64,000 bases of DNA, taken from assembly GCA_943371005.1 (NCBI GenBank), contig CALRTB020000001.1:1-64000 (forward strand). The letters run 5' to 3'. Source of the stretch: MRBY01 sp943371005 (GTDB lineage: Bacteria; Cyanobacteriota; Cyanobacteriia; Cyanobacteriales; MRBY01). Positions within the stretch are counted from its first letter, which is position 1; each line of letters opens with the position of its first letter. Below, one piece after another: positions 1 to 9,019 of this stretch. The notes under the pieces were generated by a model. It had not been told where the DNA came from. It worked only from the letters and a program-made list of their open reading frames with translations, and searched no databases. Both the position numbers and the translations under genes were made by a program.

Positions 1-93
1 ATTACTGTACTTAGGATTGAAAAATCTAACGAAGAGGTGGACCGTACCAATACCCCATTGGAAGAGAGCATTAAGCTATTTTGCTATCGATAA
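1..93 (+). CDS. 3' end of an unidentified CDS (partial)
   Basis: Frame +1 is open from the first base and ends in TAA at 91-93, giving about 30 residues with a charged tail (ending KLFCYR). It runs off the left edge, so family and start are unknown. With only 30 codons, chance openness cannot be excluded. The following 205 bases to the hydrolase start hold no convincing gene. Confidence 0.35.
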   Translation: MTVLRIEKSNEEVDRTNTPLEESIKLFCYR

Positions 94-298
94 TCCAGAG
101 TACTTTCTTCACTAATTTTTCTTGCTTACACAAAATTCTTGACAATCCCTCCAAAAATACGATTTCGTTTTAACGTGCCCCACCACCCCAAACTTTCTCG
201 GACATTGCTGGCTTGTAGGCCAGGGGCAAACCTGTAACAATAAGTAGGCGATAAGCAGGCAATTCATTTTTCTCTGGCTGCATCTGTTGAAATCCCCC

Positions 299-1210
299 AT
301 GTATCCTTCTTTCTTACCGCCTCTAGTTAACCAACTTACGGAACTTGATGCGATTCGTCTCGCCCAGCAGCTCCAACAGGTGGCGATCGCCACGCCGCTT
401 CAAACCGATCCCATCTTGACTAGCTTTGTCCAACAAGGCAGCGGTGACCAAGACATTCTTCTTATCCATGGTTTCGATAGCTCGGTTTTAGAATACCGCT
501 ATCTTTTACCCAAATTAGCCCAGCATCACACTGTTTGGGCCATGGATCTTCTCAGTTTTGGCTTTACGGCGCGACCAGAACAGCTTCCCTTTACTCCAGA
601 AACCATCAAAACCCACCTCCACCAGTTTTGGCAACAGCAGATTAATCGCCCGGTAGTGATCGTTGGTGCCTCCATGGGCGGCGCGGTGGCCCTCGATTTT
701 GCCCTGAGCTATCCGGATGCCGTCCGTCAAATTGTGCTCCTCGACAGTGCAGGCCTCGCGCCGAAACCCTTCAGTCGCTTTGCAATGGTGCCACCCCTAG
801 ACCGTTGGGCCACGCAATTTTTAGGCAGTATGAACGTCCGCCGGAAAATTTGCCAAAGTGCCTATTTCGATAAAACACGGGTCACAACGGATGCGGTGCT
901 CTGTGGGGCGATGCATGTCCAGTGCGATCGCTGGCAAGAAGCTCTGATTCAATTCACTAAGGGTGGAGGCTATGGCTCTTTTTATCCCAAATTGAAGCAG
1001 ATCCAGCAACCCACCTTAATTCTCTGGGGTCAGCAGGATCGCATTCTCGGCACCAAGGCAGCCCATCGCTTTCACCAGGGCTTACCCAATAGCACCCTCC
1101 AGTGGATTCCCAATTGTGGTCACCTCCCCCACGTGGAGCAAACGGCCCTCGTCACCGAACATATACTTCGCTTTTGCCAAACTTTAAGCCCCATCACCTC
1201 TAGTCATTAG
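299..1210 (+). CDS. Alpha/beta-fold hydrolase
   Basis: A 303-residue soluble hydrolase of the alpha/beta superfamily. The oxyanion-side HG motif (LLIHGFDSSVLEYR) is followed by the nucleophile elbow GASMGG, the acid in ILWGQQDRIL and the histidine in NCGHLPHVEQ, so the catalytic Ser-Asp-His triad appears complete. Spacing and length fit esterase/lipase or haloperoxidase-type cyanobacterial hydrolases; the substrate cannot be read from sequence. I chose the ATG at 299; a TTG four codons upstream at 287 is possible. It is convergent with the PAS histidine kinase, with no operon partner visible. Confidence 0.85.
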   Translation: MYPSFLPPLVNQLTELDAIRLAQQLQQVAIATPLQTDPILTSFVQQGSGDQDILLIHGFDSSVLEYRYLLPKLAQHHTVWAMDLLSFGFTARPEQLPFTPETIKTHLHQFWQQQINRPVVIVGASMGGAVALDFALSYPDAVRQIVLLDSAGLAPKPFSRFAMVPPLDRWATQFLGSMNVRRKICQSAYFDKTRVTTDAVLCGAMHVQCDRWQEALIQFTKGGGYGSFYPKLKQIQQPTLILWGQQDRILGTKAAHRFHQGLPNSTLQWIPNCGHLPHVEQTALVTEHILRFCQTLSPITSSH

Positions 1211-1275
1211 ATGGAATACTTGAGTTGACAAGACAGATTTCTTAATAAGCCCAAGATGATATTTTTTGATTTTAA

Positions 1276-2493
1276 TTAGCTGCTAGAAGTCGAAATATTG
1301 TTTTTGACGTTATTGAACATTGGCAACCTAACAGTGAAAGTTGTTCCTTTATTAATGCGGCTGGACACATGAATATTGCCCCCAAGCAGATCCACAAACT
1401 GCTTAACGATACTTAGCCCTAGTCCCGTACCAGGAATATTACTGGTATTACAACCGCGATGAAAAGGTTCAAAAAGATATTTTCGATCTTTCAAAGCAAT
1501 GCCAATCCCTTCATCTTGGACTTTGATAATCAATATTTGCTTCCATTTTCTTAAGCTCAACGTGATTGCGCCACTCTCGTGGGTATAGCGAATTGCATTG
1601 CCAAGTAAATTCCCTAAAATTGAGTATAGTAAGCGTTCGTCAAGCTCAGTGATAATCGAATGACTGGGACAAATCAATTTAATAGGATAGGACTGACGGA
1701 TAAACTCTCCTTCTTCCAAGAGTTGACGACAAAATGCAACCACGTCAAATTTTGTTCGGTTAACTTCTAGAACTTTCGCTTCAATCCTACCAATCACTAA
1801 AATATCATCAATGATTTGAGTCATGCGCTCAACATTAGTATTGATATTAGAAAGATAGCCTGCCTTTTCTGCTACTGAAAGATGGGTATCATAGCGTTTA
1901 AGGGAAGAAACAGAAAGGGTGATGTTATTGAGGGGATTGCGAAATTCATGGCAGACCATCGTAATGAACCGTGAGCGCATTTCGTTGAGTTCCCTCAACT
2001 GTTGATTTGCCCGTTGCAACTTTTGGGTCCGCTCTTGAATTTTTTGTTCTAAATCTTCGTTGGTTTGCTCAAGGATTTTTTCTGCCCAACGCCGCTGACT
2101 AATATCTTGAAACGTGACAACGGCCCCCACTAAAGTTCCATCTTCATCTTTCAGGGGTGTACTAATATATTCCACCGGAAAACTGGTGCCATCTTTGCGC
2201 CAAAATACATCGGAAATGACTCGATGGGTACTACCATCTTTGAGGGCAGCATAAATCGGACAATCTTCACGGGGATAATGCGAACCATCCACATGGGAAT
2301 GGTGCAATACTGCATGCATTGACTTCCCGACTAATTCTGTCACTGGCCAGTCAATCATCTTAGCGGCGGCGGGATTAACAAAAGTCACATTGCCATCTAA
2401 ATCAATACCATAAACCCCTTCGCCAACGGCATTTAAAATGAGTTGGTGCTGGCGACGGAGCTGTTTTAATTCTTGGGCAAATGGTCTAGACAA
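1276..2493 (-). CDS. PAS-domain sensor histidine kinase
   Basis: A 405-residue kinase with no transmembrane segment, so probably cytoplasmic. It has one PAS domain (about residues 14-130) with a PAC-like end (FQDISQRRWAEK), a heptad-like linker (138-172), a HisKA domain with phospho-acceptor His182 in MVCHEFRNPLNN, and an intact HATPase domain: N-box LLGNLLGNAIRYT, G1 box VQDEGIGI and G2 box GTGLGLSIVKQF. No response regulator is adjacent; the nearest is the AraC-output regulator 5 kb away on the same strand, so pairing is unproven. The signal is unknown, and no flavin-binding LOV motif (GXNCRFLQ) is present. Confidence 0.88.
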   Translation of the reverse strand: MSRPFAQELKQLRRQHQLILNAVGEGVYGIDLDGNVTFVNPAAAKMIDWPVTELVGKSMHAVLHHSHVDGSHYPREDCPIYAALKDGSTHRVISDVFWRKDGTSFPVEYISTPLKDEDGTLVGAVVTFQDISQRRWAEKILEQTNEDLEQKIQERTQKLQRANQQLRELNEMRSRFITMVCHEFRNPLNNITLSVSSLKRYDTHLSVAEKAGYLSNINTNVERMTQIIDDILVIGRIEAKVLEVNRTKFDVVAFCRQLLEEGEFIRQSYPIKLICPSHSIITELDERLLYSILGNLLGNAIRYTHESGAITLSLRKWKQILIIKVQDEGIGIALKDRKYLFEPFHRGCNTSNIPGTGLGLSIVKQFVDLLGGNIHVSSRINKGTTFTVRLPMFNNVKNNISTSSS

Positions 2494-2645
2494 GAAACGT
2501 TGTTATCCTCGACATCAGTACAGTAGAGAATATTATGACTGACTCTATAACTCGATTGCCATTACCCATTGAGCCAACGAAGACTTACGTGAATCAATGG
2601 GCTAATTACCGCTTGTAGATGATGGGAACGCTAAAAATTTTGTAT

Positions 2646-3122
2646 CTATTCAGGAGAATTAATCAATCCGGGATGATCAAGGGGGCGATCGCCAGGGGCA
2701 TCCCAGAAAAACCGCCGTTCTGATTCTGCAATGGGTTTATCGTTAATGCTGGCTTCCCGACGACGCATCAAACCATTTTCGTCAAATTCCCAATTTTCGT
2801 TGCCATAGGCGCGATACCATTGCCCCCCATCGTCCTGCCATTCGTACTGAAAGCGCACGGCAATGCGGTTTTCATCGAAGGCCCACATTTCTTTGACGAG
2901 ACGATAATTTAATTCCTTGTCCCATTTGCGCCGTAGAAAATCGCGAATTTTTTCTCGACCTTGGAAGATTTCTGCCCGATTCCGCCAGAAGCTATCTTCT
3001 GTATAGGCCAGGTAAACTCGGTCTGGATCGCGGCCGTTCCAAGCATTTTCGGCCATTCTGACTTTGGCGATCGCCGTTTCTCGATCAAAAGGAGGGACTA
3101 ACTTTTTGGGGGTCGATGTCAT
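2646..3122 (-). CDS. DUF1348 / NTF2-like fold protein
   Basis: A 158-residue protein with the hallmarks of the DUF1348 family in the SnoaL/NTF2 superfamily: an N-terminal helix with AENAWNGRDPDRV, the stretch YTEDSFWRNRAE, a middle FLRRKWDKELNYRLVKEMWAF and GNENWEFDENGLMRRREASIND. Family members are small cone-shaped proteins of unknown substrate. It sits about 100 bases downstream of cyanase on the same strand, so it might be co-transcribed with the cyanate genes, but nothing in the sequence ties it functionally to them. Confidence 0.8.
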   Translation of the reverse strand: MTSTPKKLVPPFDRETAIAKVRMAENAWNGRDPDRVYLAYTEDSFWRNRAEIFQGREKIRDFLRRKWDKELNYRLVKEMWAFDENRIAVRFQYEWQDDGGQWYRAYGNENWEFDENGLMRRREASINDKPIAESERRFFWDAPGDRPLDHPGLINSPE

Positions 3123-3228
3123 ACTCTAAATTCTCAAAACCAAGTTTCTAAGAAATGGCTGCCAGATTAGCACTAACAGCCATAGGATTACTAATGTGAA
3201 TCAAACCAGTGTCGTTGGGAGGCCTGGC

Positions 3229-3672
3229 TTACCATTTTTTATAGGGCAAGAACTTACCGCACATGGTGACCTTGACGCGATCGCCTTTAGGATCTTCGAC
3301 CTTGTCCACATCAAGGGTAAAATCAATCGCACTCATGATGCCATCGCCAAACTTATCGTGAACAACTGCCTTAATGGGCATCCCGTAAACCTGCATGATT
3401 TCGTAGAAACGATAGATTAGCGGATCCGTCGGGATAACAGGCTCAAGGGACCCTTTCAAAGGACATTCTGTCAACGGCTCAATTAAAGACTCATCCGCAC
3501 CAATCGCTTGCACAATTTTGGTTGCTTCTTCCAAAGAGGCACTGGCTTGACGGTAAATCACAGAGGCAATCCAGACCTCATCACAACCGACTTTTGCCTC
3601 TAAATCAGCAAAGCTCAGCCCCGCTGTCTTTTTCGCTGCCAACAACTTTTCGGTAACTGCAGAAATTGCCAT
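3229..3672 (-). CDS. cynS: Cyanate hydratase (cyanase)
   Basis: A 147-residue cyanase, the usual length for this decameric enzyme, which turns cyanate plus bicarbonate into ammonia and CO2. The N-terminal helical domain (1-75) precedes the catalytic domain. Arg88, Glu91 and Ser114 (in YRFYEIMQ and GIMSAIDF) have the same spacing as the known active-site Arg96/Glu99/Ser122 of the E. coli enzyme. It lies 122 bases downstream of the ABC ATPase and on the same strand, the last gene of a binding protein-permease-ATPase-cyanase order typical of cyanobacterial cynABDS clusters. The ammonia produced feeds nitrogen assimilation. Confidence 0.97.
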   Translation of the reverse strand: MAISAVTEKLLAAKKTAGLSFADLEAKVGCDEVWIASVIYRQASASLEEATKIVQAIGADESLIEPLTECPLKGSLEPVIPTDPLIYRFYEIMQVYGMPIKAVVHDKFGDGIMSAIDFTLDVDKVEDPKGDRVKVTMCGKFLPYKKW

Positions 3673-3794
3673 GGAATGACTCCTCTTATGCTTTTGATAA
3701 ATAGTGTGAATAGATAATCAATCAGTTTTAGCCGAGGCGATCACCCCCGATGATTTCGGGAAAATCCAAAGGCGATCGCCCGGACAAGGAAGCG

Positions 3795-4688
3795 TTAAGC
3801 CCCAACCCTGGCGGCTTCAACCGCCCTCGTTTCGCGAAATAGATGACTTTCCATCTCTACCTTGAGATCGTGGTAAGCCGGATATTGATCCAACTCCTCA
3901 CGATTGCGAGGACGGGGGAAAGGCACATCCAAGATCTCATCCACCCGCGCCGCAGGACCACGGGTCATCATAATGATGCGATCCGAAAGCAATAGAGCTT
4001 CATCAATACTGTGGGTAATCATGATCACCGTTTTCCGCTCCCGTTCCCAGATGCGTTCAATCTCATCCTGCAAGAAACCACGGGTGAGTGCATCCAAGGC
4101 GCCGAATGGTTCATCCATCAACAAAATTTGTGGATTAATTGCCAGCGCCCGAGCAATCCCGACTCGCTGTTTCATCCCCCCCGAAATTTGGTGCGGATAC
4201 TTTTTCTCAGCACCCCGCAAACCCACTAATTGGATATGCTCTTTGATCGTGCGTTGGATCTGCTTTTTCGGCATCTGCGGATAGACCGTTTCCACCGCAA
4301 AATAGAGATTATCCTCTACCGTCATCCAAGGCATTAGCGCATAGCTTTGAAACACCATGCCCCGGTCTGGCCCCGGCCCCTGAATCGGCATCCCATTTAA
4401 CCGAATTTCCCCAGAGGTCACAGAGGAGAGACCCGCAATCATATCCAGCAACGTGGATTTACCACAGCCAGAAGGGCCAATAATCGAAACAAAGGTATTG
4501 GGTTCGATATCAAGACTAATGTCCTCAATCGCCACATAATCCTTTGACTTTTTCCCAGTCACCTTACCCAATAAACTTTGTTGACCGTGGAAGACTTTTG
4601 TTACGTTACGAATCGACAGTTGCGCCGTATCAGAAAAAGTATCTTCCGGGGTAAGGGGAGTTGCGTAATTCACAGGAGTAACACTCAT
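3795..4688 (-). CDS. cynD: Cyanate/nitrate-type ABC transporter, ATP-binding subunit
   Basis: A 297-residue ATPase of the NrtD/SsuB/TauB class, at the cytoplasmic face of an import ABC transporter. Walker A is GPSGCGKST, the Q-loop is MVFQSYALMPW, the signature is ISGGMKQRVGIARAL, Walker B is ILLMDEPFGALD, and the H-loop is ITHSIDEALLLSDR. It is a single-domain ATPase (NrtD-like), not the NrtC type with a fused binding-protein domain. Its ATG shares one base with the permease stop (TAATG), indicating translational coupling. The symbol is assigned from the linked cyanase; nitrate or nitrite transport is the alternative. Confidence 0.88.
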   Translation of the reverse strand: MSVTPVNYATPLTPEDTFSDTAQLSIRNVTKVFHGQQSLLGKVTGKKSKDYVAIEDISLDIEPNTFVSIIGPSGCGKSTLLDMIAGLSSVTSGEIRLNGMPIQGPGPDRGMVFQSYALMPWMTVEDNLYFAVETVYPQMPKKQIQRTIKEHIQLVGLRGAEKKYPHQISGGMKQRVGIARALAINPQILLMDEPFGALDALTRGFLQDEIERIWERERKTVIMITHSIDEALLLSDRIIMMTRGPAARVDEILDVPFPRPRNREELDQYPAYHDLKVEMESHLFRETRAVEAARVGA

Positions 4689-5539
4689 TATTTACGACCA
4701 AATGCAACAAACTTTTCGACAGCCGCAAAGCAACTATCTAGAATTAAACCGACCAAGCCAATAATAAAAATGGCAACCAAAATATTTGGAATATAAAGGT
4801 TATTCCACTCGTTCCAGATGAAGTAACCCAAACCAGTCCCCAGCAACATTTCTGCAGCAACAATGACCAGCCAGGCGATCCCCATACTGATGCGTAATCC
4901 AGCCAAAATATTGGGTAATGCCGCTGGAATAATTACCTTAAAAATAGTGCGGAACCGAGAGGCACCAAGGGTTTTTGCCACATTAAGGTATTCTTTGCTG
5001 ACATTGGCAACCCCAAAGGACGTATTAATCAGCGTTGGCCAAATACTCGAAATGAAAATAATAAAGACACCGGTCTGTTCCGAATCCCGCAGGATATAGA
5101 GTCCTAGGGGCAGCCATGCTAAGGGGGAAATTGGTTTAAGGAGTTGAATATAGGGATTAAAACCCTTCCTTGCCACCGGAGAAATGCCAATCAAAATCCC
5201 AAGGGGCACGGCAACGACAGAGGCTGCAACATAACCGATCGCCACCCGTCGGAGACTGATTAACAAATTCCAGCCAATCCCAAGATCATTAGGGCCATTG
5301 TCAAAGAAGGGATTGGTCACCCACCACCACAATTCCTCGATGGTTTTTGTGGCCGTGGGAACCCCCTGTGCGAATAGCTCTGCCCGAGCGCCAATCTCCC
5401 AGAAGCCAAGGAAAATAGCGAGCGAAACAATAAACAATAGAGCCGCTCGGACATTTTCGTTTTGGAAAAAGGATTCTTCGGGTCTACTGTAAATGGACTT
5501 TGGTAAGGGTTTATTTAAGGATTTACTACTGATTGCCAT
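4688..5539 (-). CDS. cynB: Cyanate/nitrate-type ABC transporter, permease subunit
   Basis: A 283-residue inner-membrane permease of the NrtB/SsuC class. Several hydrophobic segments are visible (around residues 32-50, 100-122, 150-170, 205-235 and 252-275). The EAA-like cytoplasmic loop is in KTLGASRFRTIFKVIIPAALPNILAGLRIS, which contacts the ATPase. It starts 17 bases after the binding-protein stop and overlaps the ATPase start by one base, so the three genes form one operon. The N-terminal 30 residues are polar and probably cytoplasmic. Confidence 0.88.
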   Translation of the reverse strand: MAISSKSLNKPLPKSIYSRPEESFFQNENVRAALLFIVSLAIFLGFWEIGARAELFAQGVPTATKTIEELWWWVTNPFFDNGPNDLGIGWNLLISLRRVAIGYVAASVVAVPLGILIGISPVARKGFNPYIQLLKPISPLAWLPLGLYILRDSEQTGVFIIFISSIWPTLINTSFGVANVSKEYLNVAKTLGASRFRTIFKVIIPAALPNILAGLRISMGIAWLVIVAAEMLLGTGLGYFIWNEWNNLYIPNILVAIFIIGLVGLILDSCFAAVEKFVAFGRK

Positions 5540-5556
5540 CTTGTTTTCTCCTGGCT

Positions 5557-7194
5557 TTATACGCCATATTCTTCGATTTGTTGTTCGACATAGGCGGCAG
5601 GATTCGCGGGATCGAAGGTATCGAATTTCAGAGTTTCTTCCCGGTAGCTCTCACTGGGTGCTTCTTGGCCTAGTTCAGTAGCGAGTTCCCGCGCCAAATC
5701 AGTGAGGAAAACATCTGTACCGACAGTGTCATAGCCTTTTTCTGGAATGATTTGCGGTGCTAAACCATCTCCCTGGAGATCCCACCGCACAAGCTGGGAG
5801 GAAATCCAGTTGGCGAAACTCTGCCAAGGATAGGGTTCAAAACCAATCCGATCGGGAACATCGAGGCTATTGCCATTGCCATCGTCGAATTTACCGGTGA
5901 GAACGGCTTCAACGACTTCAACGGGTTGGTTGAGGAAGGCCCGCTCGGAAATTGCTCTGGCGATCTCGGGACGATTAGCGGGATCTTGGGCATAACCGGC
6001 AGCTTCAATGATGGATTTATTGAGAGCACGGAAAGTATTAGGATTGGCATCGATCCACTGATCACTAGCCGCAAAGGCACAACAGGGATGTCCCGGCCAG
6101 AGTTCTTTAGTGAGCATGTGAATAAAACCAGCACCTTCGTAGACTGCCCGTTGATTAAAGGGATCGGGCATTAGGTAAGCGTCGATATCGCCTGCCACAA
6201 GCTGGGCAATACTATCTGGTGGGGGAACAGGACGGATTTGCACATCGACATCGGGATCGATGCCCCCAGTGGCGAGATAGTAGCGCAACAGCAGGTTGTG
6301 CATGGAATAGGGGAAGGGCACACCAATGGTGAATCCCCTAAAATCAGCCGGCCCATTTACTTGCCCTTTATAACGTTCGGCAACGGTAATCGCTTGGCCG
6401 TTGACATTTTCGATGCTGGCGAGTTTCACCCCAAAGGCGGCGGAACCTAGACCGAGGGTCATGGCGATGGGCATGGGCGCAAGCATGTGGTACGCATCTA
6501 ATTCTCCGGCGATCGCCGAATCTCTGACTGCCCCCCAGCTCGGCATTTTGACGACCTTGGCATTAAAACCATACTTTTCATAAAAGCCCAAAGGCTCAGA
6601 CATAATAATGGGCGTCGCACAGGTAATGGGAATAAAACCAATCTGTAAATCAGTTTTCTCTAAATTGCCCACTGGTGCGTCTGCTGGGGTATCTTCCGCA
6701 GGAGGCGTTGTATCCTGACCACAACTCGCCAAACTCACCAGTGCAGCGCCGACAGCCATATTCCGCAGAAATTCTCGGCGGGTCTGTTGGCTACTACGAA
6801 TTGAGTCTGCAAAAAATAGACCAGCTTGGGGGCCAAAGGCCGCAGCAAAAGCATTTTCCAGACCACCGGCCTGCTTACAGAGAGCCAAGATAAGCTTTTC
6901 TCGCTTTGGATCACTGCGACCAATACGCTTCAAAAATAAAGTTTTTCTCAGTTCGTAGGCATTAACTCCTTCTGCCGCCCGCAACTGATTCTCTTTATAA
7001 ATCCCCATTTTTACGAGGTCATCAACCATGTCTACAGGATCTTGGGGCATTGTCTGCATAAACTGCCAATGATCATTCATGCCATGGTATTTTCCGCAAA
7101 CATGACACAAAGACTGTAAATTTGATCGCCTGCTACCGAAAGAGCCGGAACTCCCAAGTCCTTGCAAAGTCTGCTGTGCTGAAATTAGAGTCAT
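5557..7194 (-). CDS. cynA: ABC transporter substrate-binding protein (cyanate type) with long N-terminal extension
   Basis: The C-terminal 370 residues match NrtA/CmpA/CynA binding proteins that capture a small anion outside the plasma membrane (LQIGFIPITCATPIIMSEPLGFYEK). A twin-arginine/lipoprotein signal is clear at residues 138-158: TRREFLRNMAVGAALVSLASC, with Arg139-Arg140 and lipobox Cys158. Unusually about 137 residues precede it, containing a CHVC motif (Cys30, Cys33) and a helical region. No ATG, GTG or TTG lies just ahead of the twin arginine, so some extension is likely translated; starts at Met39, 46, 49, 56 or 63 would shorten it. Cyanate specificity is inferred from linked cynS. 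Confidence 0.85.
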   Translation of the reverse strand: MTLISAQQTLQGLGSSGSFGSRRSNLQSLCHVCGKYHGMNDHWQFMQTMPQDPVDMVDDLVKMGIYKENQLRAAEGVNAYELRKTLFLKRIGRSDPKREKLILALCKQAGGLENAFAAAFGPQAGLFFADSIRSSQQTRREFLRNMAVGAALVSLASCGQDTTPPAEDTPADAPVGNLEKTDLQIGFIPITCATPIIMSEPLGFYEKYGFNAKVVKMPSWGAVRDSAIAGELDAYHMLAPMPIAMTLGLGSAAFGVKLASIENVNGQAITVAERYKGQVNGPADFRGFTIGVPFPYSMHNLLLRYYLATGGIDPDVDVQIRPVPPPDSIAQLVAGDIDAYLMPDPFNQRAVYEGAGFIHMLTKELWPGHPCCAFAASDQWIDANPNTFRALNKSIIEAAGYAQDPANRPEIARAISERAFLNQPVEVVEAVLTGKFDDGNGNSLDVPDRIGFEPYPWQSFANWISSQLVRWDLQGDGLAPQIIPEKGYDTVGTDVFLTDLARELATELGQEAPSESYREETLKFDTFDPANPAAYVEQQIEEYGV

Positions 7195-7293
7195 AATTTA
7201 TATCTACCCAAAAACTAACAACTTAAACCTTCAAAATTCTGTGGTTTTGAAAGCGCCCTAAAACTCAGAAAATCACCTTTATTCATAAAGATT

Positions 7294-7310
7294 TGACACT
7301 TATAGTATCA
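7294..7310. promoter_or_regulatory. 17-bp dyad upstream of the cyanate operon (candidate operator)
   Basis: TGACACT-TAT-AGTATCA is a near-perfect inverted repeat (6 of 7 arm positions) about 100 bases ahead of the binding-protein start. It lies within a very T-rich stretch (7317-7410) that should be intrinsically bent. It does not match the NtcA consensus GTA-N8-TAC, and I found no good match elsewhere in 7195-7493. Which protein binds, if any, is unknown. Confidence 0.35.
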
Positions 7311-7493
7311 GTCGCTTTTTTAAAAGGCATTAGATTTTTTTTTGAAAAAATGACATTTTTTTAGGGTATTTTTTTGACTCCCCTGATATTTTGTTTTTTT
7401 TGTTAAATCAATTACAGAAAGGTCTTTTTTAGAGATGTTATGCTGCGTTAGTTTTTGTAAAATAATGATGCCGATGACCCATGGAAAGGTGAG

Positions 7494-8294
7494 CTACACT
7501 TGCTCAGAACGCCAATTAAGGGGTGTTTTTCCGTGGAATCGCCGGAATTGGTTGGTAAAATAGCCGGCATCATGGTAACCGCACAACTCTGCAATTTTGT
7601 GGATGGGCTTGTTCGTATTTTTCAATAATTTTCTCGCCTGCAGCATGCGCCTTGCGATAATCCATTGCTTAACCGTATATCCGGTTTCTTTCTGCACTAA
7701 ATTGCTTAAGTAAGATGGGGAATAGCCGACTTCCTCCGCAATAGTTTGGATTTTAATCGGTTGATGGTAATTGTCTTCAATAAAATCAAAAGCTCGATTT
7801 AAATTGCTGGAGTAGGGAAATGAAAAATCATGATCGACATCTGTTAATGGAAAATCAATTTCGACACCAACAGAAGCAATGGCTTTATTTTTTTTTGAAT
7901 CCAGATGGTGATTTTTGATCGTCTCTTGTTGCCGTTTAAGTCGAACATTGATCGCCCCTAAAAATTGTTCAACCGTGCAGGGCTTGGTCAGGTAATCGTC
8001 CGCTCCTAGTTGCATACCATAGCGAAGCTCAGCCATCGTTACTTTTGCGGTTAGGAAGATAAAAGGAATAGCCGTTGTTTTAGGTGAACGGCGTATTTTT
8101 GACAATACAAAGTAACCATCCATGTCAGGCATGAGAATGTCACAAACAATCAAATTGGGTTGTTCGTTGAATGCCAGTTCAATCCCATCTAAAGCATTAC
8201 TTGCCGCACAGGTTTTAAAGCCTTCAAATTCTAGACATTTAAGGAAAACATTACGGGTTTCTGCTTCATCCTCAATAATCAAAATTTTCGTCAT
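7494..8294 (-). CDS. Response regulator with AraC-type DNA-binding domain
   Basis: A 266-residue regulator. The receiver domain (1-120) has the acidic pair in IIEDEAET, phospho-acceptor Asp in LIVCDILMPDMDG, conserved Thr in FIFLTAK and Lys in DDYLTKPC. The output (about 165-262) is a two-helix-turn-helix AraC domain: IAEEVGYSPSYLSNLVQKETG and IAELCGYHDAGYFTNQFRRFHGKTP. It lies 300 bases upstream of the cyanate operon on the same strand, making it a candidate local regulator. That link is inference; no sensor kinase gene adjoins it. Confidence 0.9.
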   Translation of the reverse strand: MTKILIIEDEAETRNVFLKCLEFEGFKTCAASNALDGIELAFNEQPNLIVCDILMPDMDGYFVLSKIRRSPKTTAIPFIFLTAKVTMAELRYGMQLGADDYLTKPCTVEQFLGAINVRLKRQQETIKNHHLDSKKNKAIASVGVEIDFPLTDVDHDFSFPYSSNLNRAFDFIEDNYHQPIKIQTIAEEVGYSPSYLSNLVQKETGYTVKQWIIARRMLQARKLLKNTNKPIHKIAELCGYHDAGYFTNQFRRFHGKTPLNWRSEQV

Positions 8295-8738
8295 GGCCTT
8301 ATTGTTTCCAAAAATTGATCATCTATGCTGACAAGTGGAGCACCCTATACTCTAGGGTTTAAATAGGAAATTGATATTGTTTTGCTGCCTAGATACAATC
8401 ACTGCACTCGACTTAAGCTTTATTAGCCTTTAATTGTGGCCAACTCGATGTATCCTGCTATACAAAATAAGGGACGATCGCAATTATCAACTTGAAAAAG
8501 CATTGTTGAATTACGCCTTGAAGTGCTGCGTGACCATTCCGTACTCGCTACTTTGATCAGCAGGTGATTATGATTCAGTGGTGTAATAATAAAGTCAAAG
8601 ATGCTCCAGCATTCTGGGTAACATCAATGGCGATCGCAATCTAGTTCTAAGGCGAGTGGAGCCGATAATCACGAAGCACAAAAGCTCATCACAATAAACA
8701 AATAAAACGATTGAGCTATGAAGTGAGACAAGGCACGG
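8295..8738. other. Intergenic stretch with no recognisable gene
   Basis: About 440 bases between the AraC-type regulator and the Hli promoter contain several stops in all frames and scattered HIP1-like sites. I see no conserved protein fragment, RNA gene or repeat here apart from a 13-base segment at 8339 (CACCCTATACTC) that also occurs at 35521. Confidence 0.5.
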
Positions 8739-8766
8739 TTGCGGCTTTTGTGCGCTACACTACAAT
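8739..8766 (+). promoter_or_regulatory. Candidate promoter of the hli gene
   Basis: TTGCGG (8739-8744), 16 bases, then TACAAT (8761-8766) resembles a sigma-70 promoter 45 bases ahead of the Hli start. A single half-site resembling the high-light regulatory element (TTACATT) lies just downstream near 8779, but the second half is poor, so RpaB control is only suggested. Confidence 0.4.
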
Positions 8767-8810
8767 ATTAAGAATTATTACATTAGTTTCGATAAGACGA
8801 GGTTTTTACC

Positions 8811-8981
8811 ATGGCAGCTCCAGAACCCACCGTTAAGCCCAATCTCGAAGATCCCAAGTTTGGCTTCAATCTTTATTCTGAAAAGCTCAATGGCCGGGCG
8901 GCGATGATCGGGATCATCATTGCGATCGCCATCGAATTGTTCACCAAAGAGGGTGTCCTGAGCTGGTTAGGGTTGATCTAA
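8811..8981 (+). CDS. High-light-inducible one-helix protein (Hli/SCP)
   Basis: A 56-residue protein with one transmembrane helix of the chlorophyll a/b-binding type. The diagnostic stretch EKLNGRAAMIGIIIAIAIE has the chlorophyll-ligand Glu and Asn/Arg pattern of the ExxNGRxAMIG motif. Such proteins sit in the thylakoid membrane, bind chlorophyll and carotenoid, and protect photosystem assembly under high light and nutrient stress. The ATG follows GACGAGG, a fair ribosome-binding site. It stands alone between non-coding stretches, suggesting a monocistronic stress gene. Confidence 0.93.
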   Translation: MAAPEPTVKPNLEDPKFGFNLYSEKLNGRAAMIGIIIAIAIELFTKEGVLSWLGLI

Positions 8982-9019
8982 GGCCGCTGACCAATTCTCT
9001 ATTTATTGAGCTTAAGCAG

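Noticed and set aside
8337..8352. CACCCTATACTC segment shared with 35521
   Set aside because: Only about 13 bases match and no palindromic left arm is present; likely chance or a far-decayed half repeat.
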